From positions 1 through 64,000 of the forward strand of contig NZ_JAHRXJ010000010.1 in assembly GCF_019104765.1 (NCBI RefSeq): 64,000 nt of DNA, in the 5' to 3' direction. Positions within the stretch are counted from its first letter, which is position 1; each line of letters starts with the position of its first letter. Origin of the DNA: Synechococcus sp. HK05. Its GTDB lineage: Bacteria; Cyanobacteriota; Cyanobacteriia; PCC-6307; Cyanobiaceae. The position numbers and the translations under genes were made by a program. Positions 49,443 to 58,889 of this stretch are shown piece after piece. The notes below the pieces were generated by a model. It had not been told where the DNA came from and ran no database searches. It worked only from the letters and a program-made list of their open reading frames with translations.

Positions 49443-50959
49443 GCCGCCTGCTCCTGCTCTGCGCGTTGCTGCTGGTGGCCGATCACGAGCAGCAACAGGC
49501 TGATCGCCCCCAGCAATCCCACCAGCAGACCCACCACCACCATGGTTCCGGTGAGTCCGTTGGCGTAAGCACCGGCGAGAACCTTCTCCACGGTGGAAGC
49601 CGATGCCTTGCCGTGGCTCAGCACGCCGCTGCTCAGGGCCGCGCGGGCCTTGGCCTCCAAGGCCGGAATCTCAGCGGGGCTGGCCCCCAGCTTCAGCAAG
49701 CGCTCCCGCAGGCTGGCGAAACCGAAGCCATTCACCATGGCGCCGCTGGCGGCAAAGCCCAGGGCGAACCCCAGCTGGCCGGAGGTGGTACGGAAGGCGG
49801 TGACCGCACCGAAATAGCGGGCAGGAGCCTCCTGCACAAACAGGGCCGATTGAGGCACCGCCACGAACGCCAGCCCCAACCCCACCAGCAGCAGCCCAGG
49901 CACCAGCGACAGATAGGTGCTCTCGGGCTGAATCCAGCCCAGCCAGATCACACCCACCACCAGGGTGATGCAACCGCCGGCCATCAGCTGCGTGGTGCGG
50001 CGACCGGGCGCCATCAACCGGCCCACCACAACGCCGCCGGCACCAAAACAGATCAGCAGTGGGAGCTGAGCCAGAGCCACCTGACTGGTGCTGTAGTGCT
50101 GCACCAGCTGCCAGAAGTTGCTGGTTTGCAGCTGCACCACGGCCTGGGCGAAGTTCCAGGCGATGCCGCTCACGATCGCGGCGGCGAAACAGCCGCGGCT
50201 ATAGAGGGCCACCGGGAAGATCGGTTCGCTGCGGCGGCGCTCAATCGCCAGATGCACGGCGAACATCACCAAACCAGCGCCGGTGGGCGCCCAGAAGGCC
50301 GGCGCCTTGAACCCGGTGACGGCATGGCTCACACCGGTGAGCACCAGCACCATCGCCGCCGCGATCGTGATCAGCCCCGGCACATCGGCCTTGAGGTCGC
50401 GGTTGGCCGGCATCTCAGGCACGAGAACCGGCAGCAGCGGTAGACAGAGCAGCGCGATCACGGGCACCAGGCCAAGCGCCAGGCGCCAGCTGCTGTCGGC
50501 CAACACGCCCCCCAGCAGCGAGCCGAGGATGAAGCCCGCCACGATCAACAGGTTCCACAGGCCCAGAGCCCGGCCCAGCTGCTCGGGGCGGCTGACAAAA
50601 CGCACCGCCGCAAACGACGCCGCGAGGATCGAGCCCAGGGCAATGCCCACCAGGGCACGGCCGAGCAGGAACAGGCCAGCCGTGGGCGCCAGCAGAGCGA
50701 TCAGATCACCGGCGATGGTGAGCAGCAACGAGGCCGCCAGCACCCGGCGCCGGCCGAGGCGATCGCCCAGAAAGCCCATCAGCAGCACCGTGGCCGCCTG
50801 GGCCAGCGTGGAGATGCTGGCGGCGAAGGCCAGGGTGGAGCCGTGCATGTCGAGGGCGCGGCCGGCCTGCACCAGGGCGGTGTTGGCCACGGTGGGGTCG
50901 ATCAGCTGCAGGCTGGCCAACACCCCCAGGTAGGGAACAACGAGATTGCTGGGTTTCAC
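49439..50959 (-). CDS. MFS transporter (DHA2/EmrB type)
   Basis: A 506-residue polytopic transporter with about 14 hydrophobic segments. The DHA motif between helices 2 and 3 is GFLGDRLGRRRVLAASLLLT. The N-terminal ASLQLIDPTVANTALVQAGR matches EmrB/QacA members. GTG at 50959 follows the CobW stop by two bases, so it ends a three-gene operon with CobW and an amidohydrolase. Possible drug or metabolite exporter. Confidence 0.8.
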   Translation of the reverse strand: MKPSNLVVPYLGVLASLQLIDPTVANTALVQAGRALDMHGSTLAFAASISTLAQAATVLLMGFLGDRLGRRRVLAASLLLTIAGDLIALLAPTAGLFLLGRALVGIALGSILAASFAAVRFVSRPEQLGRALGLWNLLIVAGFILGSLLGGVLADSSWRLALGLVPVIALLCLPLLPVLVPEMPANRDLKADVPGLITIAAAMVLVLTGVSHAVTGFKAPAFWAPTGAGLVMFAVHLAIERRRSEPIFPVALYSRGCFAAAIVSGIAWNFAQAVVQLQTSNFWQLVQHYSTSQVALAQLPLLICFGAGGVVVGRLMAPGRRTTQLMAGGCITLVVGVIWLGWIQPESTYLSLVPGLLLVGLGLAFVAVPQSALFVQEAPARYFGAVTAFRTTSGQLGFALGFAASGAMVNGFGFASLRERLLKLGASPAEIPALEAKARAALSSGVLSHGKASASTVEKVLAGAYANGLTGTMVVVGLLVGLLGAISLLLLVIGHQQQRAEQEQAA

Positions 50960-50961
50960 AG

Positions 50962-51834
50962 TCAGGCGGCGAGGGGCCAGGAAGGAGAAGGGGCCGTGGC
51001 ACGGCTGATGGCCACGAGTTGTCCGCGGCGCTGGAGGGCGGAGCGCCAGGGCCGCTGCGGGGCAGACGCCAGCTCGATCCGATCGCCGACGCGATCGAAA
51101 CGCACAGGACCCTCGGGGGTTTCGGCCAGCCACACCTCCCCCTTCACCCGCAGCACCTCCGCCGGCAGGTTCGAAGCCCAGGCCCGGAGCTGAGCGCGGC
51201 TGATCGGCACCTGCTGCAGCCACAGATCACTGCGGGCCAGCTGGCGCTCCTCATGGACGGGCGGCAGCGGGTGCTCGCTGAGCTCCACCAGGCGCTGCTC
51301 CAGCCACCGGCGGCGCTCAGCCACCACGGAGGGCTCCAGCCGATCGCCCTTGCTGAACTGCAGCACATCCACCCCCGCAAACTGCTGCTGCACCAGTTCG
51401 CCCACCCAGGGATCAGCCCAGAGGGCCTCGATCCGCTCCAGATCCACCACCAACAGGGTGCGCGCCAGCGTGAGCCCATGCAGCTGCAGCTGGGCGGCCA
51501 CCCGCTCGGGAATCGCCATGCCGCTCGTTTCGATCAGCACGTGAGCGGGGGGATCGGGCCGCCGCGCCAGCTCCAGCAGCGCTGCCCCCAGGCCATCACG
51601 CAGGGTGCAGCAGACGCAGCCATCGGTGAGTTCGAGCACGCGGCCGTCACCGCGGCGCAGCCGCTCGGCATCCACGTTGATGCTGCCGAGATCATTCACG
51701 AGCACCGCCCAGCGCCGGTGGGCCGGATCCTGGAGCCAGCCATTGATCAGGGTGGTTTTACCGGATCCGAGGTAGCCGCCCACCACGGTGGCGGGCACAC
51801 CGTTCAGCGCAGCCAGGGGAGAGGAGGCGTTCAT
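50962..51834 (-). CDS. CobW/COG0523 metallochaperone GTPase
   Basis: A 290-residue G3E GTPase that inserts metal, commonly zinc, into client enzymes. Walker A VVGGYLGSGKTTLINGWLQ, the CVCCTLRDGLG (CxCC) metal-binding motif, ETSGMAIPE and a NKxD-like FSKGD are visible. The C-terminal CobW domain (VLRVKGEVWLAETPEGPVRF) is present. Its ATG overlaps the amidohydrolase stop (ATGA). The upstream amidohydrolase is a plausible metal client. Confidence 0.8.
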   Translation of the reverse strand: MNASSPLAALNGVPATVVGGYLGSGKTTLINGWLQDPAHRRWAVLVNDLGSINVDAERLRRGDGRVLELTDGCVCCTLRDGLGAALLELARRPDPPAHVLIETSGMAIPERVAAQLQLHGLTLARTLLVVDLERIEALWADPWVGELVQQQFAGVDVLQFSKGDRLEPSVVAERRRWLEQRLVELSEHPLPPVHEERQLARSDLWLQQVPISRAQLRAWASNLPAEVLRVKGEVWLAETPEGPVRFDRVGDRIELASAPQRPWRSALQRRGQLVAISRATAPSPSWPLAA

Positions 51835-53525
51835 CCGGCGACAGCTCCAGCGAGATCGCCATACACGCAGACGCCGTCCTTGACGGTGGCCACCACGTTG
51901 ATCGAGAGCAGCTCCTCGGGAGTGAGGGCAGTGGGGTCGTGATCCAGCACCACCAGATCAGCGCGCTTGCCCACCGCCAGGCTGCCCTTGCTGTCCTCCT
52001 CGCGGATCTGCCAGGCCGCCTCGATCGTGAGGGCGCGCAGGGCGGCGTTCACATCCACCCGTTCGTGCTCACCGAGCACCACGCCGCTGCGACTGCGGCG
52101 GGTCATCGCCGTCTCCATCATCCGCATCGGCTCGATCGGCGTCACCGAGAAGTCGTTGTGGTTGGAGCAGTGCAGGCCCAGAGCGATGGCGCTGGCCATC
52201 GGACTCATCCAGCTGGCGCGCTCAAGGCCGAGATTGGCGATGTGCACATCGCCGTAGAAGAAGGCATGCACCGTGAAGAAGCTCGGGTGCAGGCCCAGCT
52301 CCACATACTGCTCCAGCTGGCCCGGCACCATGAACTGGGAGTGGATGATCACCGTGCGGTGGTCCTGCTCCGGGCTGAGACCAGCCTTGCGGCAGGCCTC
52401 GATCATCATCGAAATGGCCGCATCGCCATTGCAGTGGGCGAACATCTGAAGCCCTTGGCCAGCCAACTGGGCCACGGTGTCGTTGAGCACCTCTGGCGGG
52501 AACAGAGGCTGGCCGCGCCAGTTGGCTTCACCGTTCGGTCCGGGGGTGAGCAGCGGTTCACTCCAGAAGGCGGTCTTGCCCTGGGGTGAGCCGTCCACCA
52601 GCAGCTTGATGCCCTGCAGCTTCAGGTGCTGGTGGTAGGTGCCGAAGGCGTCGCGAGCCGGCTGTGGCAGCTCCAGGGAGCCACCGTGAAAATCGGGAAA
52701 GCGCTCGCGCAGCATCGCCGGCACCTCCAGCACCAGCGGCAGCAACACCAGATCGAGCAGCAAGCGGCCCTGCTGGGCAGCCTTCTGGAACAGGCCGAGA
52801 TCAGCGGCACTGGTGGCGCCATCCTGGGCGGTGGTGATGCCCTGGCTCAGATAGAGCTGCTGCGCGTCGCCAAAGCGCTCCAACAGCTCCTCCTCCGAGG
52901 GCTTGGGCATGTGCACGAACAGCGGGATGAAGGCTGTTTCCATCACCAGGCCCGCCGGCTCGGTGCTGCCGGGCAGCCGCACGATCACCCCGCCGGCGGG
53001 ATCGGGGGTGCTGGCGTCGTAACCCACCAGCTTCAGGGCACAGCTGTTGAGCACCGCTCCGTGATTGGAGTTGTGGATCAACATCAGCGGGTTGTCTGGA
53101 AACAGCGGATCGAGATCACGCTTGTCCAGCGGGCGGCCATCGGAGAGACCGTCGGGGTCGTAGCCGTAGGCCACCAACCACTGCCCCGGCTGCAGCGGAT
53201 TGGCCTGCACGTGCTCCTGAAGCACCTGCTGCAGCGAGGCGATCGAGGTGACAGGTCCAGCCGGCGGCCGCTGGATGTTGGCCCACTTCACCACCTGCAG
53301 AGCATTGGTGAAATGCCCATGGGCATCGATGAAACCCGGCAGCAGGGTGCGTCCCTGGAGATCCACCCGGCGGGTCTGCGGGCCGGCGTGGACCATCACC
53401 TCATCCTTCGAGCCAACGGCAACGATGCATCCGCCGGCGATGGCGATCGCCTCAGCGCGGGGATGCGAAAACTCCATCGTGAGAATGGGGCCTCCAAAGA
53501 GAATCAGCTCGGCAACACTGGCCAT
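51831..53525 (-). CDS. YtcJ-like amidohydrolase, copy 1
   Basis: A 564-residue amidohydrolase-3 family enzyme. LLPGFIDAHGHFTNALQVV holds the HxH metal motif, LMIHNSNHGAVLNSC and FAHCNGDAAISMMIEAC further ligands, and GKRADLVVLDHDP the C-terminal beta domain. Substrate unknown. First gene of the operon with CobW and MFS. A paralog lies upstream at 53596-55359. Confidence 0.8.
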   Translation of the reverse strand: MASVAELILFGGPILTMEFSHPRAEAIAIAGGCIVAVGSKDEVMVHAGPQTRRVDLQGRTLLPGFIDAHGHFTNALQVVKWANIQRPPAGPVTSIASLQQVLQEHVQANPLQPGQWLVAYGYDPDGLSDGRPLDKRDLDPLFPDNPLMLIHNSNHGAVLNSCALKLVGYDASTPDPAGGVIVRLPGSTEPAGLVMETAFIPLFVHMPKPSEEELLERFGDAQQLYLSQGITTAQDGATSAADLGLFQKAAQQGRLLLDLVLLPLVLEVPAMLRERFPDFHGGSLELPQPARDAFGTYHQHLKLQGIKLLVDGSPQGKTAFWSEPLLTPGPNGEANWRGQPLFPPEVLNDTVAQLAGQGLQMFAHCNGDAAISMMIEACRKAGLSPEQDHRTVIIHSQFMVPGQLEQYVELGLHPSFFTVHAFFYGDVHIANLGLERASWMSPMASAIALGLHCSNHNDFSVTPIEPMRMMETAMTRRSRSGVVLGEHERVDVNAALRALTIEAAWQIREEDSKGSLAVGKRADLVVLDHDPTALTPEELLSINVVATVKDGVCVYGDLAGAVAG

Positions 53526-53559
53526 TCGGTCAACGTGTGTTTCTGAGGGTTAGCGGGAT

Positions 53560-53571
53560 CGGAAGCTTCCG
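53560..53571. promoter_or_regulatory. 12-bp perfect palindrome upstream of the amidohydrolase operon
   Basis: CGGAAGCTTCCG, 35 bp before the ATG at 53525, between two tandem amidohydrolase genes. Possible operator. Confidence 0.35.
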
Positions 53572-53595
53572 TCATCCAAGCGAGAGAACTGTTAA

Positions 53596-55359
53596 TCAAC
53601 AACAGCGACGCATGTACGCCGTGGCCAGATGCCGGTGCGGGGTGGGATCACTCACACCGGCAGCCTCTTGAAAGGCCATGACATCAATGCATGCACCGCT
53701 CAGCCAGGTGTTCCGAACACTGATGCCATCGTCGAGATGGATCGGATCCACGTCGTAGGGATCGCGATCAAGCTGAACGAAATCCGCCAGTTTTCCCACC
53801 TCAATCGAACCAACCTCGTGCTCGCGGCCGAGGATGAAGGCCGCATCGATGGTCTGCGCCCGCAGGGCCTGATCGAGGCTCACCCGCTGATCGAGGCCAT
53901 GGGCCTGTCCCGAAGTGGTGGTGCGGGTAACAGCCGTTTTGATGTTACCCAGAGGCGAGGGCGGACTCACCGAGCCATCGTTGTGATACGAGGGCCGCAG
54001 ACCGGCATCGGTGGCGTCCTTGATGCGACACCAGTAGGAACCCTGCTCGTGATCGAACATCTGACCATCCAGCAGATCGCCCCAGTACTGGAACTGAAAC
54101 ACCCCCATCGAGGCGTACACACCCAGACTGGCGGCTCGCTGGAGTTGATCGGGCCGGGCGGCACCGAGATGCTCCAGGCGCCAGCGGTGATCCGTGCCAA
54201 GCAGGTTATGACGAGTGAGGGCAGCCTCAAAGGCATCAAGCACCACATCGAGAGCGGCATCACCATTGACATGAATCGCCATCTGCCAGTTCTGACTGCA
54301 GATGGACGACTGATGCTGTAAATCAAACTGGAGGCGATCACCACTCAGCTGATCGAGGATCGTATCGAGCTGTTCACGGGTGTAATTCATCGCGGTGGGG
54401 ATCCCGGGCTTGATGCCGGCTGCCCGCACAACGGGTGTATCAAGATAAGGAAAAGTGAGGGCGATGTTGCCCACCCAAGGGGAGCCATCGGCCCAGAGCT
54501 TGATGCCCTTCTTCGCCAACATCTCCGGCGGCACCGTGGATTCCCAGGGCCCGGCACAGTCGCTCGCTGTGGACACGTGATAGAGCGAAATGCGCAAGGG
54601 GCAGTGCGGTAGCTGCGCGAGTGTCTCGAACGCTCCCTTCTGCGAACTGTTGTAGGTGAGCTCGGCCGCCGAAGTAATGCCATTGCCCGCCATCAGCGCA
54701 TACCACTGCGCTGCCGAGGCCAGGGGGTGGGGCACCAGCTCACCCATCAGCGCCTCGATCAGCAGCATCAGCGTCGGCGCTTCAAACGATTGACCGTTGG
54801 ACGTTCCATCAGCATTGCGCCCGAAGGAGCCCCCCACGGGATCGGGCGGCGGCGCCACACTCCAGCCCATCCGTTCAATCACCGCGGAATTGAAGTACGC
54901 CGCATGCCCGGAGTTATCGAGCACCAGCACCTCACGATCCGGGAAATAGACATCCAGCACAGTCCTGTCGGGAGCAGCGGTGCCGTGCAGCAGCCGATCA
55001 AAACCGTTGAACAGCAGGGCCTGACCCGGTGGCGCCTCAGCCTGAACCTTCTCAAACAGGGCTGTGACCGCAGCCCAGGTGGGATAGCCCACATAAGGAG
55101 CAATCCAGTAGGCAGGAGGCTGGGTCGCCACGCCGGACAACACGGGATGGGAATGGGACTCGACAAAACCTGGAAGCAGCACATCCGAACCCAGATCGAT
55201 CAGTTCGGCATCGGGCAACTGCCGCTCACAGTGGGCCTGATCACCCACGGCCTGGATCCGTCCGTCGGCCCCAACGCCCACCGCGCTGACCACAGGCTGC
55301 GCTGGATTCATCGTGAGGATGCGCGCAGCAACAAAAATGCGAGGGCGATCGATGGGCAA
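53596..55359 (-). CDS. YtcJ-like amidohydrolase, copy 2
   Basis: A 587-residue member of the same family: LLPGFVESHSHPVLSGVATQ with the HxH motif, VLDNSGHAAYFNSAVIERMG, AIHVNGDAALDVVLDAFEAA and VGKLADFVQLDRDP at the end. About 20 residues longer than copy 1. It is divergent from the pyruvate-decarboxylase-like gene (187 bp between starts). No signal peptide, so cytoplasmic. Confidence 0.8.
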   Translation of the reverse strand: MPIDRPRIFVAARILTMNPAQPVVSAVGVGADGRIQAVGDQAHCERQLPDAELIDLGSDVLLPGFVESHSHPVLSGVATQPPAYWIAPYVGYPTWAAVTALFEKVQAEAPPGQALLFNGFDRLLHGTAAPDRTVLDVYFPDREVLVLDNSGHAAYFNSAVIERMGWSVAPPPDPVGGSFGRNADGTSNGQSFEAPTLMLLIEALMGELVPHPLASAAQWYALMAGNGITSAAELTYNSSQKGAFETLAQLPHCPLRISLYHVSTASDCAGPWESTVPPEMLAKKGIKLWADGSPWVGNIALTFPYLDTPVVRAAGIKPGIPTAMNYTREQLDTILDQLSGDRLQFDLQHQSSICSQNWQMAIHVNGDAALDVVLDAFEAALTRHNLLGTDHRWRLEHLGAARPDQLQRAASLGVYASMGVFQFQYWGDLLDGQMFDHEQGSYWCRIKDATDAGLRPSYHNDGSVSPPSPLGNIKTAVTRTTTSGQAHGLDQRVSLDQALRAQTIDAAFILGREHEVGSIEVGKLADFVQLDRDPYDVDPIHLDDGISVRNTWLSGACIDVMAFQEAAGVSDPTPHRHLATAYMRRCC

Positions 55360-55546
55360 TGAAGAACTCCCGGATAAACGAAGACCCCCTCTTCACTAGC
55401 GAAGCCGGCTCATCTTGTCAGCCTGAAGCGAATGCACCAACAATATTTGTCACAAAGGCTGCAATAATGAAGTGTCATTTGCATTTATCAACAGACCTTT
55501 AGGAGCTCGCTAAGCCTTTAAAAGGTTCACGCCGCCAGCTTTGTCC

Positions 55547-57223
55547 ATGTCGAATCCCACCGTCGCCCACTACACCCTCAGCCGCCTCTCCCAGCTGGGC
55601 ATCGACCAGATCTTCGGCGTTCCCGGTGATTACGCCTTCTCGATCGACGATGCAGCCGAGGAGGTGCCCGGCCTGAGCTGGGTGGCCTGCGCCAATGAAC
55701 TCAATGCCGCCTACGCCGCTGATGGCTACGCCCGCATCCGCGGGGCGGCGCTGCTCTCCACCACCTACGGCGTGGGTGAACTCTCCGCCATCAACGGCGT
55801 GATGGGCAGCAAGGCGCATCGCCTACCGGTGTTTCACCTGGTGGGTATGCCCAGTGAACGCATCCAGAAGCAGGGGCTGATCACCCACCACAACCTGGGC
55901 GATGCGGTCTACGACCGCTTCCAGGCGCTGTCTGCCGAAGCAGCCTGTGTGAGCGCCGTGCTGACACCCGACAACTGCATTGATGAGCTCGAGCGCGTGA
56001 TTCGCGAGGCGCTGCGCCAGAGCAGGCCGGCCTACCTGGTGATCTCGGAGGTGAACGGGGGCCAGCCCGTGCTCGGCACGCCGGTGCAAGGCCAACCGCT
56101 TAACGCCGTGAAGCGGCAGCGCAGCGTGCCTGAAGAACTCGAAGCCGCCGTGGGCACGATCCTGGCCCGCCTGGAGGCAGCGCAGTGCCCTGTGGCCGTG
56201 CTCACCCACCTGGTGAGCCGCTACGGCGTGCGCGACCAGGCCCTGGAGCTGATCCGCAAAACCAATCTGCCCACCGCCCTCACCCCCAACGACAAGGGCA
56301 CCATCGACGAATCCATGCCGCAGTACGCCGGGCTCTACGCCGGCGACTGGTCATCGTCGGACGCGGTGCGCGATCTGGTGGGCGATGCCGATCTGGTGCT
56401 CGACATCGGCGGCATCGTGACGACTGAGCTCAACACCGGCTTGTGGACGGGCAACTACGACCCCGCCAAGGTGGTGTCGATCCAGGACAACTTTGTGCGC
56501 GCCGGCAACAAGGTGTTCGTGAATGTGGCCATCAACGATGTGCTGAACGCCCTGTGCGAGCGGGTGACTACCCGCTGCGGCGACCACGGGCTGAAGCAGG
56601 AGGCGATGCCGCTGGTGGGAGCCCCCACCGATGCCACCAGTTCAGCCAACTTCTATCCGCGCCTGCAGCGCCGCCTGCGCTCCGGCGACACGCTGGTGAT
56701 CGAAACCGGCACCTGCATGACCCATCTCAACCGGGTGCTGCTGCCGGAGGGCGTGAGCGCGGAAGGCCAGGGCCTCTGGGGATCGATCGGTTGGGCCACA
56801 CCAGCCTGCTTGGGGGTGGTGATGGCGAAGAGCTCGGGCCACACCTGGATGGTGACCGGCGATGGCTCCCATCAGCTCACCCTCAACGAGATCGCGGTGA
56901 TGGGTCGCTATGGGGTGAAGCCGCGCATTTTCGTGCTCAACAACGGCCTCTTCGGCATTGAGGATGTGATCAGCGAGCGCGGCCACGGCTACGACGATCT
57001 TGCGCCGGTGAACTACCACCTGCTGCCGGAAGCCTTCGGCTGCCGCAACTGGCTCAGCGCCCGGGTGAGCACCGTGGCGGAACTCGATGCGGTGCTCGAT
57101 CAGATCGACACCCACGACGGCGCCGCCTACATCGAGGTGATGATCCCCAACGAAGAGAGCCAGCCCCTGCCGCAGAGCACGATCGACAGCGGCTACAAAC
57201 TCAGCACACCTCCCATCGGCTGA
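55547..57223 (+). CDS. ThDP-dependent alpha-keto acid decarboxylase
   Basis: A 558-residue enzyme of the pyruvate/indolepyruvate decarboxylase group. It has the N-terminal GVPGDYAFSIDD motif, catalytic Glu in ANELNAAYAADGYAR, tandem His in THHNLGDAVYDRF (decarboxylase-specific), and the ThDP motif GDGSHQLTLNEI ending in FVLNN. Whether the substrate is pyruvate, indolepyruvate or another keto acid is not decidable. ATG at 55547 preferred over TTG 55541. The 187 bp upstream holds an AT-rich promoter region. Confidence 0.8.
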   Translation: MSNPTVAHYTLSRLSQLGIDQIFGVPGDYAFSIDDAAEEVPGLSWVACANELNAAYAADGYARIRGAALLSTTYGVGELSAINGVMGSKAHRLPVFHLVGMPSERIQKQGLITHHNLGDAVYDRFQALSAEAACVSAVLTPDNCIDELERVIREALRQSRPAYLVISEVNGGQPVLGTPVQGQPLNAVKRQRSVPEELEAAVGTILARLEAAQCPVAVLTHLVSRYGVRDQALELIRKTNLPTALTPNDKGTIDESMPQYAGLYAGDWSSSDAVRDLVGDADLVLDIGGIVTTELNTGLWTGNYDPAKVVSIQDNFVRAGNKVFVNVAINDVLNALCERVTTRCGDHGLKQEAMPLVGAPTDATSSANFYPRLQRRLRSGDTLVIETGTCMTHLNRVLLPEGVSAEGQGLWGSIGWATPACLGVVMAKSSGHTWMVTGDGSHQLTLNEIAVMGRYGVKPRIFVLNNGLFGIEDVISERGHGYDDLAPVNYHLLPEAFGCRNWLSARVSTVAELDAVLDQIDTHDGAAYIEVMIPNEESQPLPQSTIDSGYKLSTPPIG

Positions 57224-57230
57224 AGCCCCC

Positions 57231-57791
57231 ATGTCTCTCCCTCCCTGGCGGCCGTTGCTGCGCGGCGCCCGCCAGCGGGAGGGGAGATCCCCGCAAGCCC
57301 GCTGGCTGCAGCTGGCCACGCTGGGGGGCGATGGCGCGCCGCGGGTGCGCACGCTCGTGTTCCGCGGCTGGGCCGGACCCGCCGAGCTGGATCTGCTCAC
57401 CGACAGCCGCAGCGGCAAAGCCAGCGAGCTGATCGCCGAACCCCGCCTTGAGCTCTGCTGGTTGCTGCCGAAGGCGCGCTCGCAGTTCCGGCTGCGGGGC
57501 CGCCGATTCGAGCTGCCGCCAGAGGAGGAGCAGAACGCCCGCGAGCAGCACTGGCAGCAGCTCAACCCCGGCGCCCGCGCCCTCTGGGGCTGGCCGGAGC
57601 CTGGTGCGCCATTCGATGCCAGCGCCGCCTTCCCGTCCGAGCTGCCGGAGGGCACACCCTTACCGGCGTGCTTCACCCTGCTGCGCATCGCCGTGGCCCA
57701 GGTAGAGCTGCTGGAGCTCACCGGACACCCCCACCAGCGCCGCCGCTGGCGCGCTGAGCAGAACTGGGCCGAGGAGCGGCTGAACCCCTGA
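57231..57791 (+). CDS. Pyridoxamine-phosphate-oxidase-like FMN protein
   Basis: A 186-residue protein of the Alr4036 type FMN-binding family: WLQLATLGGDGAPRVRTLVF, DLLTDSRSGKASELIAEPRL and LCWLLPKARSQFRLRGR. Related proteins resemble PdxH but lack a proven vitamin B6 role. It starts seven bases after the decarboxylase stop. Confidence 0.75.
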   Translation: MSLPPWRPLLRGARQREGRSPQARWLQLATLGGDGAPRVRTLVFRGWAGPAELDLLTDSRSGKASELIAEPRLELCWLLPKARSQFRLRGRRFELPPEEEQNAREQHWQQLNPGARALWGWPEPGAPFDASAAFPSELPEGTPLPACFTLLRIAVAQVELLELTGHPHQRRRWRAEQNWAEERLNP

Positions 57792-57814
57792 ACTGCAGCA
57801 CCAGGGATCTGGTC

Positions 57815-57845
57815 TTGACTCTCCAGTAACTGGAGTAGCCACACT
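57815..57845 (+). promoter_or_regulatory. MerR-type promoter upstream of the glutaredoxin-MauE gene
   Basis: -35 TTGACT (57815-57820), 19-bp spacer containing CTCCAGTAACTGGAG and a -10 like CACACT (57840-57845). The long spacer with a central dyad is the hallmark of MerR-regulated promoters. It is near-identical in layout to 59832-59862. Confidence 0.7.
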
Positions 57846-57871
57846 GAAAAGATCCCCTGCCTGCCTGGGCT

Positions 57872-58600
57872 GTGAAAGCCACCCCCGCCCTTCGTGCTGT
57901 TCGGCTCTACCGGATGGATCTTCCGGAGCACCCCTGCCCATGGGGCTCGCGCGCCGTACGGTTGCTCGAGCAGCAGCAGATTCCCTTTGAAGACCATCGC
58001 CTCACCAGCACGGAGGCGGTGGAGGCCTTCAAAGCAACCCATGGTGTGGCCACCATGCCGCAGGTGTTCGCCGGCGATGAGCGGATCGGTGGCTACAGCG
58101 ATCTGGCCGCGCGGCTGGGGGTGCGCGCGGAATCCGCCGAGGTGTCGTATGCGCCGGTGGTGGCTGTGTTCGTCACCGCAGGTTTGATGGCCGCCGTGCT
58201 GGATGCGGGGCTCAGCGGCTTCATGGGGATCGCCATCAGCCTTTTGGCCATGCTCAAGCTGATGGATGTGGCCGCGTTCGCCACCAGCTTTCGCAAATAC
58301 GACCTGCTCAGCCAGCACTGGCCAGGCTGGGCGCGTCTCTATCCCGGCATCGAACTCCTGGTGGGGCTTGGCGTGCTGCAACAACCCGAAGCCAGCGGTG
58401 CCGCCCCACTGGTGGGAGCGGTGGCTCTGGTGCTCGGCGCGATGGGGATGGTGTCCGTGGGGAAAGCGGTGTTTGTGGATCACCTGGCGCTGAACTGCGC
58501 CTGTGTGGGCGGCAACTCCAAAACGCCTTTGGGCGTGGTGAGCTTCGCCGAAAACCTGCTGATGACTGGGATGGGCGTGGTGATGCTCGCCGGCCGCTGA
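57872..58600 (+). CDS. Glutaredoxin-like plus MauE/DoxX-like membrane fusion
   Basis: A 242-residue protein. The N-terminal 85 residues are glutaredoxin-like (RMDLPEHPCPWGSRAVRLLE, then VATMPQVFAGDERIGGYSDL), with CPWG in place of CPYC, thus a single thiol. The rest has about four membrane helices like MauE (VFVDHLALNCACVGGNSKTP between helices). Such fusions act in redox or metal stress. GTG start at 57872, under a MerR-type promoter. Confidence 0.65.
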   Translation: MKATPALRAVRLYRMDLPEHPCPWGSRAVRLLEQQQIPFEDHRLTSTEAVEAFKATHGVATMPQVFAGDERIGGYSDLAARLGVRAESAEVSYAPVVAVFVTAGLMAAVLDAGLSGFMGIAISLLAMLKLMDVAAFATSFRKYDLLSQHWPGWARLYPGIELLVGLGVLQQPEASGAAPLVGAVALVLGAMGMVSVGKAVFVDHLALNCACVGGNSKTPLGVVSFAENLLMTGMGVVMLAGR

Positions 58601-58608
58601 GGGCGCAC

Positions 58609-58884
58609 TTAGCCGGGCGCCCGGCCTCTGGGCAGGAGCAGCGTGGCCCCAGAGACGATCACCACCAGGGTGAGCAGACCCAGGAGCACTGAGTAATAGG
58701 GCTGCAGATTGATCGGCCCGAATCGCCCGGTGTGGATCTTGATCAGCCAGAAGGCATCAATGCCGCGCTCCAGGAGCAAGCTGTACAGAGAACCGCTGGC
58801 TGCGGTGAGCAACAGTGGTGCGGCGGCCACGGGCACCAGCACACGGTGCAGCGTCCGTAATCGGGTGCTGAGGGGGCGAGGCAT
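58609..58884 (-). CDS. PepSY-type two-helix membrane protein
   Basis: A 91-residue protein with two helices (HRVLVPVAAAPLLLTAASGS, YYSVLLGLLTLVVIVSGATL) joined by DAFWLIKIHTGRFGPINLQP, the layout of PepSY-associated membrane proteins that may handle iron or copper. Last gene of the DUF305 operon. ATG 58884. Confidence 0.6.
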   Translation of the reverse strand: MPRPLSTRLRTLHRVLVPVAAAPLLLTAASGSLYSLLLERGIDAFWLIKIHTGRFGPINLQPYYSVLLGLLTLVVIVSGATLLLPRGRAPG

Positions 58885-58889
58885 CGCAG

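Noticed and set aside
56642-58483. 613-residue minus-strand open frame
   Set aside because: It is antisense to the decarboxylase, the FMN protein and the glutaredoxin-MauE genes, rich in His/Gly/Gln, and has no domain. GC-rich DNA often leaves long antisense frames open.
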